From Tubulanus polymorphus (taxonomy: Eukaryota; Nemertea; Palaeonemertea; Tubulaniformes; Tubulanidae): 64,000 bases of DNA. Positions 11,994-23,859 of this stretch are shown in pieces. The notes beneath the pieces are model-generated. The model saw only the letters and a list, made by a program, of their open reading frames with translations. It was not told the origin of the DNA and made no database searches. Where the stretch lies: NCBI RefSeq assembly GCF_964204645.1, contig NC_134026.1, positions 18,246,650-18,310,649 of the forward strand. The letters run 5' to 3'. Position 1 is the first letter of the stretch. Each line of letters starts with the position of its first letter. The position numbers were made by a program, and so were the translations under genes.

Positions 11994-14900
11994 ATGAGAA
12001 TCAATTTCTCACCATTTATTACATGGCTGTATATAGCAATTGCTGCTGTTTCAGGTAAGTCTTCCGCCTACAACAACCAAATCTTGTGCATGGTTATCGC
12101 TGTTAGGCAAATGTTTACTCAATATTTCAGAGCATTTTTAAATGTCAAACAACGCATTTCTGATTTACCCTGGCTGTTGACGGCCCGTTTATCATTTTCT
12201 ACTGAGATCTTGGCTATTTATTCAGTGTTCGATGTTATGTTCGCAAAACGCCAACGCCATGCGACAAGGCTACACGAATGGGCACTTGTCATCCAGGTTC
12301 CTAGAGAACAATGTTCAGCCGATCAGTGGGCTATATTTCCTGTTGCATTGTTTGCCTCCACATTTCTCAAAAACCTCTCAGCGATTTAAAGAATCGCGAG
12401 AAGGTTGGTTTAGAAAATATACGTGGGTGACGGCAATACGTTGAACCTATCCTAAATTCACTATTCGCGTATATAGTTGGTATAATCTGACGGATGAGGA
12501 TTACTCCGCGAGATTGATGCTCTGCGAAATTGATGCTCTACGTTGAAATGTCTTATTGAACTGTCTATAATGTCTATAATGTTGACAAGAACGGTAGTTG
12601 TTAGATTGCGACTTTTCGACCGTCGTCCTTGATGATCAGTCGAGTCAATCATTAAGGGTGTATCGATATATTACCATCTTGTAAATTTCTCTCACTTTTA
12701 TAGGTGTTAGTAAATCCGCTGGTCGTAAATCTTGTAGAACGTACAGAAATATAAGAGAACAGACGGACGACGATCTGATACTTTTGATGAGAGAAAAAGG
12801 TGCCCAGTATATACCGCACATAATGGCTATGGGAGAAGAAAGTTCCACTCGACAGTTCACTAATCTAATACCAACTGTTACTCATTACAGAGTCAGTATT
12901 GAAGTATTTTCCTTAAAGATTCTACTAAATCCAAATTAGCCGTCACCACAATTGTGGGATTTCTTATCCGCGTACTTGAAGTACATGGATCTGCAATTCT
13001 TATCTTGAAATATTTCACTTCCTTATACTGATTCAAAACCAAAAAATATAAAATAATCCTTGCTTCATATTATACGTCGTAATATTGCCCAACAGTCTGT
13101 TCTCTTCTAGGTGCCACTTCATAAAGTCCATATATTTGACAGTGTCCTGACTCGTAAGTCAACTAGGCTGCGGACTTATGGACTAGATTCAGCGAAAAAT
13201 AACTCAAATTCTGTGATAAAACAAATATATTTAAACAAAAAAGACAGACAGAAAAGAACTATCAACGCCAAAAGTCTGCGTCACCGTAAATACAGACGGG
13301 ACTTCGTTCATCCAAAAACTGTTGGCATCAATGGCACAGTTTGGATCGGAGCTGATGGTAAGTTAAGTAGTGAAATCGTACTGAAAGTGGGCCAAAACAG
13401 TTTGCGTTGCCATCAGCCATTATCGAATAAACATGGTCAGATATGATTTATAATACTTGTACGTGCTGGATTTGCTATTTGCAGACGCTGTTCAATTATG
13501 CTTGATTATGATTGTAGTGATCGTCCAGTGATTAATCGTCGCAAAAATTTCCAAACACTTGATAAAATAGTTGGCATACTCATCAATAATGTCATGTTTA
13601 TTATCTATAACTACAAATATGTACGAATATCATAATATGTTCATTGAGAAAACGTGATGACCTCGCACGGTAAGTTTTGTTAAATGAGGCAAATATTCCG
13701 ATCCAACTTCTGCCGTGGGTTCCATTATACAAACATGCAGTTTTTTAATGCAACGTGATATATACCGGAAGTGCCCGAAAGAAATTGTTGAAAGTCGTTG
13801 TATAGAAAAATTGCCGAATTTATTGTCATCGAAGCCAACATGGTTTTTATAAAAAATTTGAGAAACAGTTTTAATTAATTATCCATTACTAGCAAAATAC
13901 CCGACTCCTTGACGGGTTCGGTTTGCTGCTATAGACAGAAAACCCGTTATCGCTGTTCTGCAGCTATTTAACAAACTATATTACGATGGAATTGCATCCC
14001 GCTTGTGTGGGCGCTTCTATCGACAGACGACATTGAATCAGCCAATAGGGGTTTTTTCTTTTTGATGATCAACACGTGTCTGCTTAGTAACAACGCCTTG
14101 TTCCTTGTTCAAATGCTTTACACAAAAACAACGACTGGGAAATATCGAGGAGTCTTCTTGAATTAATCAGAATGTTTTCTCGGATATTCAATCTATTTAT
14201 TTTTTTCAGGGTCAAGGACAAAAATAGAGTACTGCCAAAGACGGGGCTCGAAAAATCACGATGGATACATGAATATGTGTAATTGGTGTGCTGCAACGAC
14301 GACACTGCCCAGTAATAGAATACCACGAGTAATCAACGAAGTTATTTGCAATCCAGGATATACTGGATGTTTTGTAGGACCTGATTACACAGGTTAGCGC
14401 ATTTTCAGTTAATACTTATGTCTCACAGTGGAGGAGACTATTTTTTATGTGCCCACCATCCGCCGTGTCGCCTATAGACCTCGTTAGCCCCTTACATTAT
14501 CGGCTATCAAATATGGCCGCCAGGGCAGTTATCTTGAATTTCTAGTTAGCGCGATATGGCCGATAACTCCTGATGGATTTTCATGAATCTTAATGTGAGG
14601 ATTGGGGCAGGTATTTGCCCATTCGAATTGGAGGTCATCGGCTATCATATATGGTCACCCGGCAGGCATCTTGAATTTCTTGTCAGTACGATACAGGGGC
14701 GGATCCAGGGGCATGTTGTGATCATGTCGACCAGTAGAAAGGGCATATATTCTTAATTTAGGGCGGGAAGGCATATCAGCAAGATTTTTGAAATTATACT
14801 AACATTTTAGAGCTTTCTGAGCATCTCTGAGAGGCATTCAGTCAAGAAACATAGGTTATATATTTTGGAAAAATATTCTATTGTGTATCTCAGGTGGTAA

Positions 14901-17592
14901 CAACGGCAAATTTTACAGAGAAAAAATAAAAAGGCGCTTTAAAATTCCGACCGTGTCGGGCGACACGGTCGACACGGTCTAAATCCGCCCTGCGATAAAG
15001 CCTACATCTCTCGGTGGATTTTCATAAATGAAACTCAATGTGAGGATTGGGGCAATTGGATGTCAACCCCTATTGAAAATGGAGGTCATCGGCCATCAAA
15101 CATGACCGTTAGGGCGCCTCTTGAATATCTTGTTAGCAATATACAGCGTGCAGACAGGTCTATTTATCTCGAACTAAATCAATGATTCTCACAAAGTCGA
15201 TGAAAAATTAAGTTAACGCTGCTCTTTATGAAGTATGCAATGTTTGTTACCTGTCTTCAATTTCTTGTCCTTTTGCTGTTCACTGACCCAGGGAAGATAT
15301 ACGTCGCGTTGCCATATTTTAGTCGAATAAAATCTGGTTAGTGTTTGTTGACATTGATTATTAGTGGATATCCGTAAGAGAAAATGAAAATATGAAATTA
15401 TTTTGGGGCATTTGTTGTGATTAAGCCAATTTCAAACGTGGCTACATTTGGTCATTTGGTATTGTAAATATTCGTGAGACCGATTTTGTTCATTTTTGAA
15501 ATCAGTTATGTATCGGGTAAAAGGTTACTAATACTTTCGGCTCCCATTTCTACAAAATGATAGTAGTGGTGATTTCATACGCGTATCCAGTAAGGAAATA
15601 TCAACCCATGGCCTTCGGGACATCGATGAATGACTCTTGGTGACAGACTATTTTGGCGACCATCGTGGAAACTTTGTTTGTGGATCTAAACCATCAATGT
15701 CATGTACTACATACGTCGTAGTGTTGCATCAACTAAATCTAAAATTCATCGTTATCGATACGTTATCAAATATCAAAACCCATGAGAAAACATTCAATCC
15801 TCGTAAGTGCAATCGACTGATTGACGTGTTAATCGTTTATCGAGGTCATGCCACGACGAAGATAGTTTCGAATCTGGTTAGAAAATAAGTCCTCCGACAC
15901 TGAAAATCTAATTTTTACCTTATATAGTAATTGTCTTTTTCAAAGCTTAATCATTTTCTTCTATTTAATGTGATTATTATGCGATGATGAGTCAGTAATA
16001 TGATATCCATGTTGTAGTTCAGAAGAACCACACGCGGACAAACTTGTTCATGTTTGCTCCAACAACAGCTCCTGCATTCAAAAACAATAAATCTATATTC
16101 ATCTTTTGAATGCCAAAATGTTGGACAAATTTCTGAAGTGTTGTTTTGCTTTTTGCAAAATGTTCTTTATCAGCATTTATATGGTATTTTTATTCAATCT
16201 CATGAAGAATATTGATTTCTTTCATTGTACTCTATTGGATAACGAAGATCGCTTGAAGCAAGGATGGTAAATTTACATTGAAACTGATTGAAACCACCCT
16301 TTATCTATGAACAATAATATGATAACCTTACGCCGTACCTAGAATGAGAGTCATTTTATGGACTTTGGTTTTAGCGAAGTCCATTTTGCTAACGCATATG
16401 AAACTTTCTTCCTTTGGTACAAAATACGTAACTTTCAAACGAGGCTTAGTTTCTCTTCGAAACTTTTCAAAACATTCAACGTAGTAATGAAAGCTCTAAC
16501 CTATTGAATTTCGTCGGAATCCGTTGCTAATTTAGTTCGCGTGTCCTAGTTCAAGTTTTCTTGGAAACTACAAATGATTCAACTGCCAGGGTTCGTTGCA
16601 GGCGTCCGTGAAAAGCCTTGAACTTTATGGAAGGGCAGTGAAATTGGGAAAGGAAGAAGTGAATCTTAGAAATTTTTTAATTTACGAAAATAAATTGTCT
16701 AACGAACTTCGTACACAGTGTATGTAATAAATGAAATCATCACACCATTAACGTGGAGAGTGTCTATTTAAGCTTGTGGGAAAACCCACTACCATGTGTA
16801 TTCATGATGAATCATCATGCAGTTGTGTGTGATAACAACAGCGCTTCATGGAGATCTTGTCAATAGGCAGATTTTCATAAAAGCTTCTTGATTCGATCAA
16901 GGGGGGCATTTAAGGTTTTTTGCTTACTTGGAGCACGGATTCTCTGAGATTCCGCGAAATACTTCATGCCGAAGATATGTAAGCGTTTCCAATCATAATC
17001 TGAAAGAAAATAAAATCTATTTCTTTTTATTTTCGTCCTTATTTTCGATCTAATTATCCGTAAAAAGTAAGTTTCCTCCGATCATTTGAATTCAATCCAA
17101 TAGTATTCCCTCTTTTTCATGCTCTGCTTAATCTCTAGAGTACCAATGTTTTATTCTGGTGCTGGATTACATACACTCATGTAAATTTTAGGAAAGTCCA
17201 TATTAAGAATTTCGTTCCTTGTTTAGACCTTAGATTCTGGAACATGTTATGTATGATTTGTTATAGTCTTTTTATAGGTAGGTAAAGGATTACGAGTTTA
17301 GCCCAATTTCCTCAAGAATGACGATGGGAGAGTGTATTGGTAATTTCAACACGAATAACGACAAGCAAACCTCATCTTTTCAGAGCATGGGATTTGTAGA
17401 CAAAAATACATGAATTTGAAAATGGTGCGTAAGCGGACAGTACAAGACAGTAGTTGTAGATTTTCCGATAAATATGGGAAGTCGGTAGTGATGGTGTTGG
17501 ATGACTGGGAGCTTTACCAACAAACAATAAGAACAGGTTGTGAATGCGCATTCGATTCTCGATCGAAATTTGCCTCTTTTATCAAGCCGTAG
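11994..17592 (+). CDS. IL-17-like secreted cystine-knot cytokine, five coding exons
   Basis: Coding exons are 11994-12054, 12704-12891, 13111-13357, 14210-14392 and 17384-17592 (888 nt, 295 aa). All junctions are in phase with GT donors and AG acceptors. Exon 1 encodes a hydrophobic signal peptide (residues 1-20) from an ATG four bases after an acceptor-like AG, so a 5' non-coding exon is likely. Residues 21-165 form a basic pro-region with a furin-type RQKR at 129-132 and an N-glycosylation site at Asn157. Exons 4-5 hold the IL-17 signature: Cys189-x-Trp, then NRIPRVINEVIC ending at Cys212, Cys219, Cys251, and the terminal GCEC at Cys279/Cys281. Matches to the family are the N-R-I-P...E-x-x-C block and the closing G-C-x-C. 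IL-17s act as secreted dimeric ligands of IL-17 receptors. The unusually long N-terminal region and the wide Cys212-Cys219 spacing are odd. The exon 2 donor (GTCAGT) is the weakest junction. Confidence 0.78.
14500..15150. repeat. Tandem ~140-bp units in IL-17-like intron 4, interrupted by a MITE
   Basis: Units beginning ATCGGCTATCA... or ATCGGCCATCA... start at about 14500, 14637 and 15088. They share blocks such as GTGAGGATTGGGGCA and GATGGATTTTCAT or GGTGGATTTTCAT. The second unit is longer by about 300 bp because of the insertion at 14694-14992. Removing that insertion restores a unit close to the others. Confidence 0.75.
14694..14992. mobile_element. 299-bp TIR element, hAT-like ends
   Basis: The left end is CAGGGGCGGATCCAG and the right end is the inverse of CAGGGCGGATTTAG. 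The element is flanked by CGATA on both sides (14689-14693 and 14993-14997). Related tandem units without the insert give an empty-site comparison. Near the right end is a perfect hairpin, GACCGTGTCG/CGACACGGTC, at 14949-14970. The CAGGG ends recall hAT elements, but those normally make 8-bp duplications, so the superfamily is uncertain. Confidence 0.75.
16340..17205 (+). repeat. Dispersed repeat copy 1 (inverted partner at 35117-36141)
   Basis: This stretch in IL-17-like intron 4 matches the reverse complement of 35117-36141 over most of its length. Shared blocks include TTCCTTTGGTACAAAATA, a CCATTTTGCTA block and the TAGAGTACCAAT block at the far end. The two differ by many substitutions and indels, so they are old copies. 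No coding capacity was recognised in either. Confidence 0.8.
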
Positions 17593-17690
17593 CAGTTGAA
17601 TAAACGTTCGATCGATTTACAAACTATGTAAAATACATGAAATACTAGTTAGTAAACCTATGAATTGAAAATTACTTTTTTAAGAAAACA

Positions 17691-17696
17691 AATAAA
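17691..17696 (+). promoter_or_regulatory. Candidate poly(A) signal of the IL-17-like gene
   Basis: AATAAA lies about 100 nt after the stop codon at 17592. Another AATAAA at 17599 is probably too close to the stop, and a further one lies near 17747. Confidence 0.4.
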
Positions 17697-18859
17697 TCTT
17701 TTATTTCCTCTAACGCTTAGCTTTTACTTCCCATTGAACATCGAGAATAAAATGTAGTCTAGTGACACACTTGCATATTTCGAAAGAAAAATTCAAATAC
17801 GCATGTACATGTTCCAGGGCAAAATTGATACCAATCTATTAAACTGGGCCCCCATTATATACGGTTATCAAAGTTTTGGTATCCATCCAGCGGCGTATGT
17901 GAGGCGTTTTATAACGTTTACAGAAGTGCATAATCAGAATAGAAGAATTATCACAATTATTACAGCGTTTAAAGTGATACGAAGATATTTTAGTGTTTTA
18001 CGTGTCATCCCACACATCCGTTGGTGTTAATTGAGACTCAAATTCAACGGCTGTGAGACATCCCGTGGTTATTTGCGCGAAAGCTTCTATACACTAATGA
18101 ACAGAACGCCCTTAATTGGGAGGCAGGCAGGCTTGGAGAGATGTTTCAAGATGGATATACTATACAGCTATGTCTATTTTTCACGAGATCGTAACCGTGA
18201 AATGGGTGCATTCCTGGGAAGGTATATCTGCGTGATTTTTTCGCGCCTATTTTCCAACATTAATTTTAAGGAAATTACGAAAATATTAACTATCTACATG
18301 TATACGTTTACGTAGCTTTATAGTCTTGATATTTCATTATAATTAGTACTAGGATACATCTCGCATGGAATTGGGGTCACTCGATTTTTTTTCTTGCCGA
18401 TTTTTCGCTCTAAGCCGAAATTTTGGCGAGGGAATTCTACCAGCCTTGCGTTAATGGGTTATCCATTAGGTTGATAAAAGCATTTTATTAACCTATCAAC
18501 ATCGTTCTTCTCCGCGCAAATAGTCTTAATTTCTTTTTCTATAGAAGTTCTTTGTCTTTTTGATTGTTGTCTGGTATCTTTTGAAAGCTTTTGAATTTGC
18601 TATTTTCCTTAGTTTTTTTTTCTTCTGGAAACTGGATCAAAAATAAATCGTTGATGATTTTCTTCCGTGGTCACCCCTTGCGGTGAAGATTGCGACAGCT
18701 GCTGCAGCTGTCGTTGGTTTGCACTCTTACTGGCGAATATAATCTCCAGGATAATGAATTATGAACATATCATTAACTGTCTACATGTATACGTTTACGT
18801 AGCTTTATAGTCTTGATATTTGAAATTGTCACACTTTTAATACTTTGCATTTTGTTAGT
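17697..18859. other. Intergenic, with a 50-bp direct repeat
   Basis: I recognise no gene here. A 50-bp sequence containing CTACATGTATACGTTTACGT is present at 18285-18334 and again at 18772-18821 with one or two differences. A near-palindrome, CGACAGCTGC/TGCAGCTGTCG, lies at 18693-18713. Confidence 0.5.
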
Positions 18860-19560
18860 GGATCTCATGATCTATGGCAATCATTTCCATGTTCGTGCTC
18901 ATGGTATTCAAAAGCAAGACAAAGTTTACATTCTTCCTCTTACGTCTGTAAGTTTCGTAAGATATTTTTTATTGGTGTTATTTTCAGAATAATCATTGTA
19001 CATTGAAGATATACTTATTTCCGGGCTTAAATACTTCCGGTTAGGGGCATGCTCACTCCGGTAACGACTGATCATAGGGTTTTATGAATTGATGTGATTG
19101 ATCTGTAATGAATCTCTTTACATTATCTTTCAATTCATGATGGGGAGTATGCTTCCCTCCCCTATCAGGCGTGGGGTTAAATACAGGGTTATCATCAGAA
19201 TCTTTTAAGGCACAAGCCAATACTTTTTTCTGAATGGTAGCCCAACGAAAAATATCCGATAGACCGTTGTATCGTTTGATGGGGTACCTGCAACAGGTAC
19301 GTACTTGATAGTGACGCCCTGTTAGGTGTAGGATATAAGTTTTTGGCGTTGATTTTTTTATTTTTGAAAATATCCATTGTTTCCGTTCATTATAGCTCAA
19401 GGCCCAATACTTTTCATGGATAATTGCACGCTGGTCTTTAGATATTTTTCTGCACATTTAAACCTTTTACAATTACATGCCTCAAGCATCCGATGATTGT
19501 TCTTTGTTTTTTGATGTTGTTCAAATCTGGATAGTCGACGACGCTTGGCTGCTTGAGATA
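18860..19560 (-). pseudogene. Decayed transposase-like fragment (RGKH-type)
   Basis: On the minus strand, 19457-19053 encodes 134 codons with an ISKDQRAIIHEKYWAL block and a later RGGKHTPHHELKDNVKRFI block. I recall this layout from a widespread uncharacterised transposase-like family of arthropods and cnidarians: a Cys-rich start, then a YW block, then R-G-K-H...P or L...VK or VR. Just upstream a CNCKRFKC stretch lies in another frame. Downstream, around 18930-18870, an ECKLCLAFEYHEH stretch looks like the later C-x-x-C region. At least two frame changes and stops separate these parts, so it is a relic. Family assignment is from memory of motif order and is tentative. Confidence 0.45.
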
Positions 19561-19619
19561 CTACCTGAATATCAGGACTATCCTGTTCGGTTCTATATCT
19601 AAGCGGAGGCTGCTATTCT

Positions 19620-19720
19620 ATATCCAAACGTGCAAGCTGGATTTCAGTCAGTTCTGTCTCCAAACGTACAGGCTGGATTTCAATCTGTTCTGTCTCTAAA
19701 CGTGCTGGCTGTATCGGTAT
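19620..19720. repeat. 39-bp minisatellite, about 2.5 copies
   Basis: Units containing GGCTGGATTTCA and TCTGTCTC repeat at about 39-bp spacing. On the minus strand they read as repeated Q-P-A-R-L-E-T-E peptides, within a short open frame (19828-19613) of unknown significance. Confidence 0.65.
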
Positions 19721-19829
19721 TGGATCAAGAATATTGGATTGTCTCAGATTGTTGAATACTTGGGAAAATAAAAGAGCAATCCTGAAAACACGAAGTAAGA
19801 AACCAGATGATTTCTCTGTGACGAACATC

Positions 19830-22800
19830 AGTTACCATTGATTGCTAGGGTTTCTTCCCCACACCATTAGATACACGCCACAGGAACCCCTGGCATATAG
19901 CGCTATATTGGGGCGTGTAACTAGTGGAGCGGAGATGATCAGTTAAATCAGGAGTAAAATATCGGTTAGATAGACTGCAGTACGTGGTGGTGACAAAGTA
20001 TTTCTGTGGCCTTTGGGATTTTTTAATACATCACAATAAAACGTTAACAATAGTAATCAATTAAACAATTATCCTCATGCACCGAATAGACCGATACTCT
20101 TAAAAGATCAAAAGATTGCAATAACTCTTGCCTTTTTGCAGCTTTTGCACGTAACTGGATATCATCAAAAATGTGCTTGGCCAATAAAGATTCAAATCCT
20201 AGGCTTTTAACCATGCTAAATTGCAACAATTAAATCCGTTAAAATCAATTGCCTTTTAAGTCTTACACTAACAAAAAGGGTCCAGTTACACAGTTCTGAG
20301 GATTTGACCCTGGGTTAAAACATTGAAAATGAACTAACTTTAACTCAGAGTTAATTCTAACTCACAACTGTGGAACTGGGTCCTGGAGTATGTTTAAAAT
20401 GTACCTCCTTTCGTGAGTGTAAATTAGCAACAAGCAAGTGAGTGAACACTCGCCAAATGATGTTTGATTATTAGCTGACTTTGGTCAGTGTATTTGGATT
20501 TACTCCCTTTGCCACTGTAAATAAACAATAAAATATTATGAAAATGAAAACTGAAAACTGATGTATATTTTGCAACGGCTTTATCACAGCTGAAAAGCAT
20601 GGCCGAATTAGTCAGAATTTTTATTTTTTTTTTTACTTAACCCCGTTTTGTCAGTGGAGGGCAGTTTTGTACATGTAATTTTTTCTAATTAATGTTTGAC
20701 TAATGTTTATTTGGCCGAAGTTTTTGAAATACTAAAAGGAATACTAAAAATGTATTTACAGGAAAATCCCACGAAATACATACTTCACTACAAAGACTTA
20801 AAGAAGAAAAGAGATTATAATAGTGTTGTGTTGGTGGCTGTCTTTCCTGGGATCTTATATGAAAGCTATCTCCGATTGATGTTGCGATAGAGCTTATATT
20901 TCACGATCCATCCAAACGACATGATAATGATAATAGTAATAATCTATTTTCTTATTTAGCGCTGAACTAAAAATCATAATCTAAGCACTACATTATAAAA
21001 CATATGCAGCATATTTAAAAAATATGCAGCAAATCTATACAAAATACCCTTTTCTTCTTTTTTAAAATGTTCTACATATACGTCCAAGCATTAGCAAAGC
21101 AATCCATGTTACTGCCTTGGTGGCCCGGCAAATCTAACCTTATGACAGAAAACTATGAATTCCTTGAAATATTTTCATGGAGCATCCAACAACAATGAAG
21201 TTGAAAAAGATTTGTAAAAAAAAAGTACGTGAGTAGTTTACGAGTATTTGTATTAGTATAACTCGTACTGTAACTGAAATAAATTTTTAATACTTTTTTC
21301 TCTTTTTTAATGCATCGTTTTTTCTTTTTCTCTTGAAAAACATTTTACTAGAAAAACTATAAGATGTAAGATACACAGCGTTTGCTTGTGAGACTATTCT
21401 CAATCTGGTCGACAAGAAACACCTTCCTCTTATGTTAAAACACTAGGCAGAGCTAAACCATCATTTGCTTTCCTATTCGTGAAACATAATGACACATGAT
21501 ATAAGGATTAACTTGCGCATGATAAACAAATCCTTCACTTTCCTCTCAATTGTGCCATCTTCATCTGTGAACTCAAAGACAGAATTTTTGCATTGATTAC
21601 TTTCTTTAAAGCCTCCTTCAATCTCAAAAGGTCAGAAATGTTCTTCGCATTCGTTGCTCGGATGAAAGCCAGCTTCAACACATCTCGCATGGTTCCAATA
21701 ATATTGAGTATATATGTACGCGACTGATATAACATTCATCCATAGACCCAACAACTCCAATCCCGTAACAGAACACGACTTAGCAGCTTTTGGCAATGTC
21801 TTAAAATGGTACGCTCCTGGCCGTTTTATCTTGCATAAGCACAGAACTCGTCATCTCATGACTTGTATCAGAGTACAAAAACCCTGATCACCCTGATCCC
21901 GAGATGCGCACAAGACCGGTTGCTAAAGTAACAACTCTTTTATAGTGCCGACGTTATGATCGTGTTCTCCTGTCCATATGAACTTTGCATTCTTATGTGT
22001 AAGACGGTCGAACGTTTTGGCAAAAATGCTTGAAGTTTGGGAAGAAACCTAGATAAGGCATTTGATTTGGCATTTGCAACAATGAACTTCCTAACAACTT
22101 TATGATTTGTTGGCGTATATAAAAAGGCGAATCGTCTCTTAAAGAATATCAATTTCGAAATCTGAGCATGTTGAAAAATTACCGGAATACATGGTTATTT
22201 CGGAAATACATGTACTTCATATCAGGTATGAGCGCTACAAGAAAAATAGAATTTGTCTTTATCTTCTTCAATACTGTACATTCTTTCACACGTTCATGTG
22301 TTATCCATCCATTAACTATTATTTCGGTCAGTTCAACAGCAGAGAGCAATAAGGCATCTGCAGTATTTGCTACGGATCGGAGATGAATACACTCGTACGT
22401 AGGTCACTTTCTTACTCCTTATAGTGACATCTTTAGGGCCTCGATACAGTCCTTACTGGTACATGTCCGTTTAATTCAGATATTTGCCGACCACAAACAT
22501 GACATAGGGTCGATCAACAGTGTATCTTATTTTGCATACTGCTTTTCGTATGTTGCTTAATTGAATCTGAAGTGAAATACTTCTGACAATAATAACAATG
22601 ATGGTGATGACGACGGAGGTGCATATTTCGAGAACCTTTGAAAGCATAAAGCTACAGCATGTGAAATGCCATCCAAGAAATCAAAAATCAAAATCTACTG
22701 CGTCTCATATCCTAAAGATTCATGGAATTAAGAGACAATTCTATCCATGAAACTTTTGAACGGATGCATAAAGAAATCCTTGCAGTTATGAATAATATTG

Positions 22801-23508
22801 TAATTTACAAATTTCATTGATGCATTTAGTGTCATATATCTCTTACTAAGCTCCAATGTTTTTTATTCTTATGTTGTCTTATTGTATACACAATGTTTTT
22901 GCATTTATCTTACATGTTGAAATTAAGAATAAACATTGACATAACTGTACAATCGAAATATTCGCTTACAAGTCAGAAAGTGCTAAGTAGCATGTATTCC
23001 TGTAACTATCAACAATATTTTGACATCATACTGCACTAACCAGTCCAAGGTTATACGGTCTTTCTAGGCTGTATGTTATTTGTATCTTCGAATTCAGCCT
23101 TATAGATACTCTCGTAATTCATTTAATTGCAAATGTTGTGTAAAATGAACGCACACAAAATGATAACGATCAATAATTTTAGGTCTGAAACGTCGAAGTT
23201 GTCTCTCGGTCTTCGGAATTGCCCCTGTTACCATAAGCTCTTTCTGTAGCCGAATTTTTAGCCGAATATAGTCTGCGATTAAATGTTTTTTGGCTGTTGG
23301 TCAAGTTCCCATAATCCTTGAATGGTGTTATCGGCACTGATTGGAGTGGATGGGTATGCCGACTCTTTCAATAAAAATTCGTTGTCATCAATTAATTCGC
23401 CTGAATTTCTGCAGTCGAAAAACAATTTCTTAACTACCTTATCATATTTACACTACCCAGTGGTATTTTTTCCTGTTGATATGCGATGATGGATTCTCTC
23501 GGGTTGCT
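19830..23508. other. Intergenic, no gene recognised
   Basis: AT-rich sequence with only short open frames on both strands, for example 20229-20044 minus and 21735-21535 minus. These have no recognisable domain and no consistent splice context. It holds one palindromic element at 20277-20384. Confidence 0.45.
20277..20384. mobile_element. 108-bp palindromic MITE-like element
   Basis: The left end, AGGGTCCAGTTACACAGTT, and the right end (inverse of AGGACCCAGTTCCACAGTT) face each other, followed by matching CTGAG/GTGAG blocks. The inner part is also partly self-complementary (GGGTTAAAA and TTTAACTC blocks), so most of the element can fold into one hairpin. No clear target duplication was seen. 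Confidence 0.65.
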
Positions 23509-23859
23509 ACAGCATCACCATATAGTAGTCTGTATGAGCGTGTGTTTGTGTATGCAACAGTTAAGCACTCCCGCGCACGTGGAGGCCTTGTGTAGTGAAC
23601 GTTCACTTCACTTCAATCTCAATCAACACAATCACGGGATATAAAAATAAAACAATACCTATGGCGATATGTGAAATAATCATATTCTCACCAGCAATGA
23701 ACATTCGCACATATACGGCACCTAGTCCAATGAAACGTTCGCCATTAATGGCTTTCCCACAATTATTTTAGTAGCGCCGGAATTCCCCGTATATCCCAAA
23801 AACAGCCAATCACATTCGCTCGTAGAGACGACGCCCCCAATCGAGGTCATTGCAATTTT
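23509..23859 (+). repeat. Dispersed repeat, copy A (copy B at 41937-42303)
   Basis: A ~350-bp sequence starting CAGCATC and ending GAGGTCATTGCAATTTT is present in the same orientation at 41937-42303, with scattered substitutions and small indels. Shared blocks include GGAGGCCTTGTGTAGTGAAC and ACCTATGGCGATATGTGAAA. No coding capacity or terminal inverted repeat was recognised. It may be a SINE-like or non-autonomous element. Confidence 0.85.

Noticed and set aside
18858-18947. Splice-bounded 30-codon plus-strand segment as a sixth IL-17-like exon
   Set aside because: The exon at 17384-17592 supplies the expected terminal GCEC and a stop in the right phase. On the minus strand the same bases fit the transposase relic.
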